Source of the DNA: Dorea longicatena
GTDB lineage: Bacteria > Bacillota > Clostridia > Lachnospirales > Lachnospiraceae
Assembly (NCBI RefSeq): GCF_025150085.1
Contig: NZ_CP102280.1
Location: forward strand, 1,499,001 to 1,563,000
Direction: 5' to 3'
Length of the DNA: 64,000 nt
Shown one piece after another: positions 1 to 8,701 of the stretch; position 1 is the first letter of the stretch; every line of letters begins with the position of its first letter. The position numbers and the translations under genes are program-made. Below the pieces are notes generated by a model that worked only from the letters and a program-made list of their open reading frames with translations, did not search any database and was not told the origin of the DNA.

Positions 1-863
1 AATCTTCCCTTCCAAGTAAATACTGGCTGATCATCGTAATCGTCATCTGTGTTATTCTGATGGGGGTAGAACGTATTACCGGAGGGAACGGACCAATCAG
101 TTTCATTGCAAATTATACAGTAATTCCTATGCAAAAAGGTATCGGATATGTAGGACGTTATATGAGCGATCTTTCCGATAATTTTGAGACACTGCAGGAT
201 ATGAAAAAGGAAAACAAAAAATTACAATCCAAAGTAGATGATCTTACAATAGACAACACCAGACTCCGTCAGGATCAGTATGAACTGGAAAGACTCCGTG
301 AATTATATAAACTCGATGAAAATTATTCGGATTATAAAAAAATCGGCGCACATGTAATTTCCAACAGCGGTTCTAACTGGTTCAGCGACTTTACGATCGA
401 CAAAGGGAGCAAAGACGGAATCAAGAAAAACTGTAATGTTCTTGCAGGCAGCGGCCTTGTGGGAATTGTAACAGAAGTCGGACCTCATTACGCCCGGGTA
501 CGTTCTATTATAGATGATGAAAGTAATATCAGTGCAATGCTTCTTTCTACTTCAGATACCTGTGTGGTAAGAGGTGATTTAAAACAGATGGAAAATGGAA
601 GAATCCGTTTTGAAAAGCTTGCTAATAATGATAATAAGATTGAAGTTGGAGAACAAGTCGTTACTTCGCATGTCAGCGACAGATTTCTTCAGGGACTCTT
701 TATCGGATATGTCAGTGATGTAAAAGTAGATTCCAATAACCTGACACGTTCCGGATACATTACACCTGCTGTTGATTTCAGCAAACTTCAGGAGGTTCTT
801 GTTATTACAACGACCAAAAGCGAACTCATCAAACAGGAATCCGGAAACACCAAGGGAGAGTAG
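1..863 (+). CDS. mreC: Rod shape-determining protein MreC (5' end outside window)
   Basis: MreC is a bitopic membrane protein that organises the elongation machinery (MreB, MreD, RodA, PBP2) outside the membrane. The frame is open from base 3, so the N-terminus lies upstream; an ATG at 60 is internal. Visible are a membrane segment (YWLIIVIVICVILMGV), a coiled coil around bases 180-300 (DLSDNFETLQDMKKENKKLQ), then the beta-rich MreC domain with the typical NWFSDFTIDKGSKDGI and GLVGIVTEVG stretches. It ends 3 bases before mreD, so the two are surely co-transcribed. Family assignment is firm; only the start is missing. Confidence 0.95.
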   Translation, partial: SSLPSKYWLIIVIVICVILMGVERITGGNGPISFIANYTVIPMQKGIGYVGRYMSDLSDNFETLQDMKKENKKLQSKVDDLTIDNTRLRQDQYELERLRELYKLDENYSDYKKIGAHVISNSGSNWFSDFTIDKGSKDGIKKNCNVLAGSGLVGIVTEVGPHYARVRSIIDDESNISAMLLSTSDTCVVRGDLKQMENGRIRFEKLANNDNKIEVGEQVVTSHVSDRFLQGLFIGYVSDVKVDSNNLTRSGYITPAVDFSKLQEVLVITTTKSELIKQESGNTKGE

Positions 864-866
864 CAT

Positions 867-1385
867 ATGAAAAGAAAACTTATCACATTTTTCATTATCA
901 TTATCTGCTTTTTATTAGAATGTACCGTTTTTCACAGATTGGCATTCGCAACGATCAAACCCAATCTGTTGATTATCGTTACTTCTTCGTTCGGATTTAT
1001 GAGAGGGAAAAAAGAGGGCCTTGCCGTTGGATTTCTGTCCGGTTTCCTGACAGATGTATTCTGGGGAAACACTCTCGGTTTTTACACCCTGCTTTTTTCG
1101 GTAATTGGTTACATGAACGGGTCATTTCGAAGACTCTTTTACGATGATGATATCAAACTTCCTATCGCACTTATTGCGATCAGTGAATTGATATACGGTT
1201 TAGTTACATACTTCTGTATGTATCTTTTGCAGGGGGATTTTGCTTTTGAAGCATACCTGAGACAGATCATTATGCCAGAACTTGTGTATACCATTCTGGT
1301 TACTCTGATTCTGTATCAGATCATATTACACATTAACAAGAAACTGGAAGCAGAAGAGCAAAGGAGTGCAAGTAAATTTGTATAG
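867..1385 (+). CDS. mreD: Rod shape-determining protein MreD
   Basis: A 172-residue, very hydrophobic protein with about five membrane segments (an N-terminal one at residues 5-25, then KPNLLIIVTSSFGFMRG, which is typical of MreD). MreD bridges MreC and the cytoplasmic MreB cytoskeleton during side-wall synthesis. It starts 3 bases after mreC behind GGGAGAG and overlaps the start of the PBP2 gene. Length matches the family. Confidence 0.92.
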   Translation: MKRKLITFFIIIICFLLECTVFHRLAFATIKPNLLIIVTSSFGFMRGKKEGLAVGFLSGFLTDVFWGNTLGFYTLLFSVIGYMNGSFRRLFYDDDIKLPIALIAISELIYGLVTYFCMYLLQGDFAFEAYLRQIIMPELVYTILVTLILYQIILHINKKLEAEEQRSASKFV

Positions 1386-4317
1386 TTTATGGGAACGGAT
1401 CAAATCCGGCATTGCAGAATTCGTACAATCTCGAATATTTGTATTAATTATTGTCTTTTGTATTACATCGGCAATCCTGGTACAGAGAATATTCTATCTT
1501 CAGATTGTCAAAGGGCAGGAATATCTTGATGATTATAAACTGCAGATTCAGAAAACAAAAGAAATACAGGGTACCCGTGGTAATATCTATGACCGGAACG
1601 GTAATCTGCTGGCATATAATGAATTGGCATATTCCGTTACAATCGAAGATAACGGATCTTATGACAGCATAGCACAACAGAATAAAGTTTTGAACAAGAC
1701 GATTTCTTCTGTTATTAAAATGGTCGAATCGAACGGAGATACCGTTATCAATAACTTCGGAATCATTTTGGACAGTAATAACAATTATCAGTTTGTTGCG
1801 CAAAATGAGACTCAGAAATTACGTTTTATTGCCGATGTATATGGAAAATCAACCATCGACCAGCTTTCTAAAAAACAGAAAGCAACAACGGCAGATGAAC
1901 TTATTCATTATCTCTGTACGGATAAACAAAAGTTCGGAATTAATGAAAAGGAGATGGACAAGTCCACTGTACTAAAACTGATCAATATTCGTTATCAGAT
2001 CTGGCTGAACAGTTATCAGAAATATATCTCAACCACAATCGCTGAAGATGTCAGCGATGCCACAGTTGCGGATATTATGGAAAATCTGGACAAATTATCA
2101 GGAATCAATGTAGAAGAAGAATCACTTCGTAAGTATGCTGACAGTAAATGTTTTGCAAATATTATCGGATATACCGGTCAGATCTCGCAGGAAGAGTATG
2201 ATGCTTTAAGCGATGCCGATCAGGAACGATACAGCAAAACTGATACTGTAGGTAAGGCAGGACTTGAAAAGGCGATGGATTCTCAGCTTCAGGGTAAAAA
2301 AGGAAGCGAGAAACTCTATGTTAACAACGTAGGTAAAGTTATCAAAACCGTAAAAGGAACAAATCCGAAAGCCGGGAATGATCTTTATCTGACGATTGAT
2401 GCCAATCTGCAGAAAGCTGCCTACAATATTCTCGAGCAGGAACTTGCAGGAGTTCTTCTCGCCAAAATTCAGAACTCTCTTGATTTTGACCGCAATAAGG
2501 TAGAAGATGGAAGTGACGTTATCATCCCGATCGGTGATGTATATAACGCAATGATCAATAATGATGTGCTTGACATGACACACTTTACGGATCCCGATGC
2601 CGGAGAAGCTGAAAAAGAAGTTGCCTCTGCATTTTCTATAAGAAAAGAAGAAGTTAAAAATACACTGACAAAAGTGCTGAATGATTCAAAAGCTGCCGCA
2701 TACAAAGATCAGCCAAAAGAAGTCCAGGCGTATCTGACATACCTGGTATCTGATGTACTGACTAACGGTACAGGCGTCTTGATGTCAAAATCCATTGATA
2801 CTAAAGATGCTACGTATAAAGCCTGGAAAGATGAAGAATCTATTAATGTTTATACGTATTTGAATTATGCAATTTCAAAGAACTGGATAGATACTTCTTT
2901 ATTAAAAGACTATATAAAATCCAACGAACAATATTCCGATTCCGGAGAAGTATATCAGGGAATCATAAATTATATTCTGGATTATATAAATACCGATAAC
3001 AATTTTGACAAACTGATCTACCGTTACATGATAAAATCAGGAACTATTACCGGCAGACAGATATGTATGATGTTATATGAGCAGAATATTCTGGATAAAA
3101 AAGATAATCAGTACGACAGCTTAAAAGCCGGAAGCATCGGTGCTTATGATTTTATCCGCAGCAAGATCCAATCACTGGAAATTACCCCGGGACAGCTTGG
3201 ACTTGAACCATGTACCGGATCTTTAGTTGCAACAGATCCGAATACTGGTGAAGTACTGGCCTGTGTATCATATCCGGGATATGACAACAACCGTCTTGCA
3301 AATACTATGGACTCCGATTATTATAGTAAACTGCTTACAAATCAGTCTCGTCCATTTTATAATAATGCAACTCAGGAAAAAACAGCACCAGGTTCTACCT
3401 ATAAGCCGTTATCTGCTATCACCGGTCTGACAGAAGGTGTTATTGATGTAAATACTTACCTTCCGTGCGCAGGTGTATATAAAAAAGTTACACCAAATCC
3501 AAAGTGCTGGATTTATCCGTCTGCTCATGGCAACCTGAATGTATCGCAGGGAATTCAACATTCTTGTAATGATTTCTTCTATGAAGTCGGATACAGACTT
3601 GGCCTTAACAGTACAGGGAATTCAAAATTAGATAATGATACTTCTGACGGAAAGAGTACTCAGAATTACTATTCAAGTGAAAGAGGAATTGCAAAACTGC
3701 AGAAATATGCAGAAGAATTCGGACTTGGAGATACTTCCGGTATGGAAATTCCGGAATCAGATCCGCAGATTTCCGATGACAACTCTGTATTATCCGCTAT
3801 CGGACAGGGAACCAACAACTATACAACCAGTCAGCTGGCAAGATATATTACAGCTGTTGCAAATAAGGGTACTGTATATAATTTAAGTCTTTTAGACAAA
3901 GTGACTAATCCGAAGGGAAAGACAGTAAAAGATTATACACCGGAAGTAAAAAATAAAGTAACCGATGTATCATCTACTACATGGCAGGCAGTTCACGAAG
4001 GTATGAGAGCAGTGGTAACATCCGAAGACAAAGATATTTTCACAAAATTAAATGCCAGCGGTGTACAATTATCCGGTAAAACAGGAACAGCTCAGCAAAG
4101 TCAGACTCACCCAGATCATGGTCTTTTTGTAGGATTTGCTCCTAGTGACAGTCCACAGATTGCATTTGCAATACGTATCGCCAATGGTTACAGTTCAACT
4201 TTTGCAGCTGAAGTTGGTAATAATGTCATGGAGTATTATTATAAAGTTACTCCGGAAAATGAACTGATCACCGGAGAGGCTTCCAATATCGGAACTGGAT
4301 CAAACGGTGGAGATTAA
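1378..4317 (+). CDS. mrdA: Penicillin-binding protein 2, elongation transpeptidase, with large insertion
   Basis: Class B PBP that cross-links peptidoglycan with RodA during elongation. The start chosen is TTG 1378, because AAGGAG (1361-1366) sits 11 bases upstream; the upstream in-frame GTG at 1366 overlaps that site. One membrane anchor (IFVLIIVFCITSAILV) is followed by the dimerisation domain (RGNIYDRNGNLLA). The transpeptidase has SxxK as STYK (Ser about 673), SxN as SCN (about 729) and KTG (about 901). At about 979 residues it is some 300 longer than E. coli PBP2. The extra helical, acidic block lies after TIDANLQKAAYNILE and before CTGSLVATDPNTGEVLA. It overlaps mreD by 8 bases. All catalytic motifs are present. 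Confidence 0.93.
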   Translation: MYSLWERIKSGIAEFVQSRIFVLIIVFCITSAILVQRIFYLQIVKGQEYLDDYKLQIQKTKEIQGTRGNIYDRNGNLLAYNELAYSVTIEDNGSYDSIAQQNKVLNKTISSVIKMVESNGDTVINNFGIILDSNNNYQFVAQNETQKLRFIADVYGKSTIDQLSKKQKATTADELIHYLCTDKQKFGINEKEMDKSTVLKLINIRYQIWLNSYQKYISTTIAEDVSDATVADIMENLDKLSGINVEEESLRKYADSKCFANIIGYTGQISQEEYDALSDADQERYSKTDTVGKAGLEKAMDSQLQGKKGSEKLYVNNVGKVIKTVKGTNPKAGNDLYLTIDANLQKAAYNILEQELAGVLLAKIQNSLDFDRNKVEDGSDVIIPIGDVYNAMINNDVLDMTHFTDPDAGEAEKEVASAFSIRKEEVKNTLTKVLNDSKAAAYKDQPKEVQAYLTYLVSDVLTNGTGVLMSKSIDTKDATYKAWKDEESINVYTYLNYAISKNWIDTSLLKDYIKSNEQYSDSGEVYQGIINYILDYINTDNNFDKLIYRYMIKSGTITGRQICMMLYEQNILDKKDNQYDSLKAGSIGAYDFIRSKIQSLEITPGQLGLEPCTGSLVATDPNTGEVLACVSYPGYDNNRLANTMDSDYYSKLLTNQSRPFYNNATQEKTAPGSTYKPLSAITGLTEGVIDVNTYLPCAGVYKKVTPNPKCWIYPSAHGNLNVSQGIQHSCNDFFYEVGYRLGLNSTGNSKLDNDTSDGKSTQNYYSSERGIAKLQKYAEEFGLGDTSGMEIPESDPQISDDNSVLSAIGQGTNNYTTSQLARYITAVANKGTVYNLSLLDKVTNPKGKTVKDYTPEVKNKVTDVSSTTWQAVHEGMRAVVTSEDKDIFTKLNASGVQLSGKTGTAQQSQTHPDHGLFVGFAPSDSPQIAFAIRIANGYSSTFAAEVGNNVMEYYYKVTPENELITGEASNIGTGSNGGD

Positions 4318-4334
4318 AGAAAGGATGATTCTAT

Positions 4335-4925
4335 GTGAAAGATGATGTTCTCATCAAGAGCAACAAATACGGCATTACGATTTATTTTAATTCCGACAAT
4401 TCATTTGAAGAATTGCTTGATGACGTAAAAAACAAATTTCAATCTGCCGCCAAATTTTTTAATCATGCAAAAATGGCGGTAGAATATGAAGGCCGTTCTT
4501 TCACAGAAGAAGAAGAGCGGCAGCTGACAAGAGCGATTGAATCAGCTGCCGGTATTGAAATACTATGCATTATTGAAAAGAATACTGCTACAGAACAAGT
4601 CCATAAAAAATTACTGGACGAAAGCCTTGAAGCTATCCATGAAAGGGACGGACAGTTCTATAAAGGTACATTAAGAGGAAGACAGGTTCTGGAGTCGGAA
4701 CAGAGCATCGTGATCATCGGAGATGTTGAAGAGGGTGCAACGGTTGCATCAAAAGGAAATGTAATCGTGACAGGTACTATATACGGAACCGTGATTGCAG
4801 GTGCCGCCGGCAGGACAGATGCTGTCATAGCAGCACTCCATATGCAGCCTAAAAAACTGCGGATCGGAGGGATTAAAGTAAAACCAGTTATAGGAGGAAG
4901 TTATTCATGGGCGAAGTTATTGTAA
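4335..4925 (+). CDS. minC: Septum site-determining protein MinC
   Basis: MinC is the FtsZ inhibitor that MinD recruits to the membrane to block division near the poles. It has 196 residues. The start is GTG 4335 behind AAGGATG, since the overlapping ATG at 4333 runs straight into a stop. The N-terminal half is divergent. The C-terminal half has the beta-helix dimer domain with IIGDVEEGATVASKGNVIVTG and GTVIAGAAGRTDAVIAAL. It overlaps minD by 19 bases, indicating translational coupling. Confidence 0.93.
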   Translation: MKDDVLIKSNKYGITIYFNSDNSFEELLDDVKNKFQSAAKFFNHAKMAVEYEGRSFTEEEERQLTRAIESAAGIEILCIIEKNTATEQVHKKLLDESLEAIHERDGQFYKGTLRGRQVLESEQSIVIIGDVEEGATVASKGNVIVTGTIYGTVIAGAAGRTDAVIAALHMQPKKLRIGGIKVKPVIGGSYSWAKLL

Positions 4926-5698
4926 TTACATCAGGAAAAGGCGGTGTTGGAAAGACAACAACAACGGCAAATATAGGTGCAGGATTATCTAAGCTTGGCA
5001 AAAAGGTAGTGATTATTGATACTGATCTCGGTCTTCGCAACCTTGATGTTGTTATGGGCATGGAAAATCTGGTTGTATATAATCTTGTTGATGTTGTTGA
5101 GGGAAGCTGCCGGCTTAAACAGGCACTGATCAGAGACAGCCGATATGAGAATCTTTATTTACTGCCATCCGCACAGACAAAAGATAAATCCGCAGTTTCT
5201 CCGGGACAGATGAAGAAACTCACCGCAGAATTAAAAGAAGAATTCGATTACATACTTCTGGATTGTCCTGCAGGAATTGAGCAGGGCTTCCAAAATGCAA
5301 TTGCCGGTGCTGACCGTGCACTTGTAGTTACAACTCCGGAAGTATCATCCATCCGTGATGCCGACCGTATCATCGGACTTCTGGAACAGAACCAGATCCA
5401 TACAATCGATCTTATCATTAATCGTATCCGGATGGATATGGTGAAAAGAGGAGATATGATGTCGGTTGACGATGTCACAGAGATTCTTGCCGTTCCGCTG
5501 ATTGGGATCCTTCCTGATGACGAACAGGTTGTAATAGGAACGAACCAGGGGGAACCGGTAATCGGATTGGATTCAAAAGCCGGAAAGGGATATCTTAACA
5601 TTTGCAAACGAATCACGGGCACGGAAGTCTCTTTTATGAATCTTGACACAGGCAAAGGGTTATTTTCCAGAATTTCCCATGCTTTCAGGAAGAATTAG
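4907..5698 (+). CDS. minD: Septum site-determining ATPase MinD
   Basis: ParA/MinD-type ATPase of 263 residues that binds the membrane as an ATP dimer and carries MinC. The deviant Walker A motif GKGGVGKTT begins at residue 10. Other family stretches are IDTDLGLRNLDVVMG and LDCPAGIEQGF. The C-terminus (LFSRISHAFRKN) is an amphipathic membrane-targeting helix. It begins inside the end of minC, and minE follows after 11 bases, so minCDE is one unit. Confidence 0.96.
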   Translation: MGEVIVITSGKGGVGKTTTTANIGAGLSKLGKKVVIIDTDLGLRNLDVVMGMENLVVYNLVDVVEGSCRLKQALIRDSRYENLYLLPSAQTKDKSAVSPGQMKKLTAELKEEFDYILLDCPAGIEQGFQNAIAGADRALVVTTPEVSSIRDADRIIGLLEQNQIHTIDLIINRIRMDMVKRGDMMSVDDVTEILAVPLIGILPDDEQVVIGTNQGEPVIGLDSKAGKGYLNICKRITGTEVSFMNLDTGKGLFSRISHAFRKN

Positions 5699-5709
5699 GA
5701 GGATTTATT

Positions 5710-5922
5710 ATGCTGAAAAACTCTTCCGTATCCATTGCAAAGAATCGTCTGCGCACGTTGGTCATATCAGATCGTGTACAATGTACTCCTTCGGCTTATG
5801 AACATATTTGCAAAGATTTATACGAAACACTTTCCAAATATATGGAACTTACAGAAGATGATTTTCAGGTAGAGATTAACCGTTCACAGATAGTGATAAA
5901 AATAGCAGGAGAAGAAACGTGA
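5710..5922 (+). CDS. minE: Cell division topological specificity factor MinE (short form)
   Basis: MinE stimulates MinD ATPase and drives Min oscillation. The assignment rests on position after minD and on sequence: an N-terminal stretch with AKNRLRTLVISDR, the MinD-contact helix of the family, then a topological specificity domain. At 70 residues it is shorter than E. coli MinE (88). RBS is AGGAGG at 5698-5703. It overlaps rodA by 3 bases. Confidence 0.85.
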   Translation: MLKNSSVSIAKNRLRTLVISDRVQCTPSAYEHICKDLYETLSKYMELTEDDFQVEINRSQIVIKIAGEET

Positions 5923-7043
5923 GATCACATAGATTTACTAAACCATACAATTTAAAAAATTACAAATTTGGAATCGTAACACTTGTCGGGATTTTGTCTG
6001 TTCTGGGTATTTTAGTTGTCGGCAGTGCAAAGGAATCACTTCAGAGCAAACAGATTCTTGGTGTTATCATAGGCTTTACTGCAATGATTGTTGTTTCCTT
6101 AATTGATTACATGTGGATTATGAATTTTTACTGGGTTTTGTATGCATTGTCTATCATTATGCTTGCAGCTGTAAAATTATTCGGAGAAAATGTAAATGGG
6201 GCAACCCGTTGGATTAAAGTAGGATTTATTCAGTTCCAGCCATCTGAACTGGCAAAAATATTGCTTATTATTTTCTTTGCCAAATTCCTGATGGAACATG
6301 AAGAGGATATTAATGATAAATTTACATTAATTAAATATGCCGTTCTGGCAGGAATTCCTCTTGCTTTAATTTTAATTGAGCCAAACTTATCTACTACGAT
6401 ATGTCCGGCACTTATGATCTGCCTTATGATCTATATTGCCGGACTCAGTTATAAGTTTATCGGTACGGTATTGATTATACTAGTCCCGATCGCAGTAATA
6501 TTTTTGAGTATTGTTGTTCAGCCGAATCAGAAAATCCTCAAAGATTATCAGCAGAAACGTATCCTTGCTTTCATTGAACCAGAAAAATATGAAAGTGATG
6601 AAGCATATCAGCAGAAAAATTCTGTAATGGCTATAGGATCCGGACAGTTAACAGGAAAAGGACTGGATAACAATACAACTACTTCCGTAAAAAACGGTAA
6701 TTTCATTCTGGAACCTCAGACAGACTTTATTTTCGCGATCATCGGAGAAGAATTAGGTTTTGTCGGAGGGTGTATAATTATTGCGTTATTACTATTGATT
6801 GTGATACAATGTATCTTAGTTGGGATACGATCGCAAGACCTTGCAGGAAGAATCATATGCTGCGGTGTTGGCGGCCTGATCGGCATACAAAGTTTTATCA
6901 ACATTGGTGTTGCCACCAAAATTTTGCCAAATACCGGAGTTCCATTACCTTTTGTAAGTTATGGTCTGACTTCTCTTGTAAGTTTATATATTGGAATTGG
7001 ATTAGTCTTGAACGTAGGATTACAACCGAAAAAATACCAGTAA
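5919..7043 (+). CDS. rodA: Peptidoglycan glycosyltransferase RodA (SEDS family)
   Basis: SEDS polymerase that builds glycan strands from lipid II in partnership with the PBP2 encoded upstream. It has 374 residues and about ten membrane segments. Family signatures include NGATRWIKVGFIQFQPSELAK near residue 90, the LIEPNLST loop with the catalytic-type Asp replaced by Asn context, and LPNTGVPLPFVSYG near the C-terminus. Start is GTG 5919, overlapping the minE stop. Grouping with mreCD, mrdA and min favours RodA over the septal paralogue FtsW. Confidence 0.92.
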   Translation: MRSHRFTKPYNLKNYKFGIVTLVGILSVLGILVVGSAKESLQSKQILGVIIGFTAMIVVSLIDYMWIMNFYWVLYALSIIMLAAVKLFGENVNGATRWIKVGFIQFQPSELAKILLIIFFAKFLMEHEEDINDKFTLIKYAVLAGIPLALILIEPNLSTTICPALMICLMIYIAGLSYKFIGTVLIILVPIAVIFLSIVVQPNQKILKDYQQKRILAFIEPEKYESDEAYQQKNSVMAIGSGQLTGKGLDNNTTTSVKNGNFILEPQTDFIFAIIGEELGFVGGCIIIALLLLIVIQCILVGIRSQDLAGRIICCGVGGLIGIQSFINIGVATKILPNTGVPLPFVSYGLTSLVSLYIGIGLVLNVGLQPKKYQ

Positions 7044-7055
7044 GGAGTGAATGAT

Positions 7056-7451
7056 ATGAATATAGGTCTGATAGCACATGATTCAAAAAAAGCATTGATG
7101 CAAAATTTCTGTATCGCTTATAGAGGGATTTTAAGCAAACACAGTCTTTATGCTACAGGAACGACCGGAAGATTAATTGAAGAAGTTACGAACCTGAAAG
7201 TTCATAAATATCTTGCCGGTCCTTTAGGTGGCAAACAGCAGCTGGGAGCTCAGATTGCGCAAAATGACATTGATGCGCTTATCTTTTTGAGAGAACCCTC
7301 TAATCCAAAGCCACATGATCCAGATTTAAATGACGTGATTCGGATGTGTGATACTTATAATATCCCGTTAGCTACGAACCTTGCAACAGCAGAGATTATT
7401 ATTTTGGCAATTGACAGAGGAGATTTGGACTGGCGTGAAATGTATCGGTAA
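7056..7451 (+). CDS. mgsA: Methylglyoxal synthase
   Basis: Converts dihydroxyacetone phosphate to methylglyoxal and phosphate, a bypass of lower glycolysis. The start chosen is ATG 7056, because AAGGAG at 7042-7047 is 8 bases upstream and an earlier in-frame GTG at 7047 overlaps it. It has 131 residues. Recognisable stretches are GPLGGKQQLGAQIA, the REPSNPKPHDPD active-site loop and NIPLATNLATAE. Clustering with rodA is common in Clostridia. Confidence 0.93.
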   Translation: MNIGLIAHDSKKALMQNFCIAYRGILSKHSLYATGTTGRLIEEVTNLKVHKYLAGPLGGKQQLGAQIAQNDIDALIFLREPSNPKPHDPDLNDVIRMCDTYNIPLATNLATAEIIILAIDRGDLDWREMYR

Positions 7452-8061
7452 ATATTCAAAATTAATTTCTGTACTGTTATTAACGGTTGTCATGGCAACC
7501 GGATGTGGAATTACAGATCTGCTTGGAACGAAGAATGTAGTCTCTGAATACGAGGCAGAAAATTATAACAAAGACCTTTACACCGGAAAATTATTTGCTT
7601 CAGATTTATGTGTAGCTTCCGGTGATATCAGTCTCAGTGGCATATCTTCGGATGAGACTAATACATTACATTCTGCTGCGCTGTTTGATGTGGACAGAAA
7701 GAAAGTAGATTTTTCTTATCAAATGTTTGACAAAATATATCCTGCAAGTACAACAAAGATCATGACGGCACTTGTAGCCTTAGAAAATGCGGATCTTTCC
7801 GATGTTGTAACCGTTTCCCAGAATGCGGATATGAACAGTTTTGCTGCGGATGAAGCAACTTGTGGAATAAAAGCTGGAGATAAAATTACTTTATCCGATT
7901 TATTATATGGTCTGTTATTACATTCAGGTAATGATAATGCTACTGCTATAGCAGAATATGTAGGCGGAAGTATGGATGGATTTGCTGAAATGATGAATAA
8001 AGAAGCAGCTAAATTAATGGCAACCGGCACACAATATGCTCGAAGCATCGAAGGTTCCTGA
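7435..8061 (+). pseudogene. N-terminal fragment of a D-alanyl-D-alanine carboxypeptidase lipoprotein
   Basis: Start GTG 7435 behind AGAGGAG within the end of mgsA. It has a signal sequence with a lipoprotein-like cysteine (VVMATGCG), then the peptidase S11 fold with SxxK as STTK and SxN in HSGNDNA. The reading frame ends about residue 208, shortly after MNKEAAKLMATGTQ, where S11 enzymes continue with the KTG motif and a C-terminal domain. From about base 8035 the DNA instead matches a radical SAM protein in another frame. Without KTG no carboxypeptidase activity is expected. Confidence 0.85.
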
Positions 8062-8689
8062 TATCGTAGAAATTGCGATTTCCACACGTCCGGACTGCAT
8101 CCGTGAAGATTATCTTGATGTTTTAAATAGGATTCGCGAAACAACGGGAATTCAGATTGCAATAGAACTTGGACTTCAGACAGTAAATTATCATACTCTG
8201 AAAAGAATATCGCGCGGTCATACTCTTGCAGAATATATTGACGCCGTTCTTCGTATCAGCAGATATGGTTATGATATCTGTACTCATGTGATTTTAAATC
8301 TGCCAGGAGATGAGATGGATGATTCGATTGAAACCGCCAAGATATTATCGGCTCTTCCCGTTCAGATTGTAAAAGCACATTCTCTCTATATAGCCAAAGA
8401 CACACGGTTGTGCGATGACTATGAAAATGGTACAATATCTCTATGCGAAAAAGAAGAATATCTGAACAGACTGATTGCTTTTCTTGAACATCTAAATCCG
8501 GATATTGCCGTAGAGCGTCTGTTTAGCCGTATTCCTGAAAAAGATGCCGTATTCTGCAACTGGAACACAAGTTGGTGGAAATTACGTGATGAACTTCTTT
8601 TAAGAATGGAAGAGCAGAATAGTTTTCAAGGAAAAAAACTGAACTATCTGGATGGAGCGGCATTGCGTTTATTGGACAACAAAGAATAG
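8036..8689 (+). pseudogene. C-terminal fragment of a TIGR01212/YhcC-type radical SAM protein
   Basis: The reading frame encodes 217 residues that match the second half of the TIGR01212 radical SAM family: VPDIVEIAISTRPDCI, IAIELGLQTVNYHTLKRISRGH and VKAHSLYIAKDTRL. The N-terminal part with the CxxxCxxC iron-sulfur cluster ligands is absent; its place is taken by the carboxypeptidase fragment upstream. The ATG at 8036 has no ribosome site and lies inside the domain, so this is a 5'-truncated remnant. Confidence 0.85.
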
Positions 8690-8701
8690 GAGGCCCGTAT
8701 T

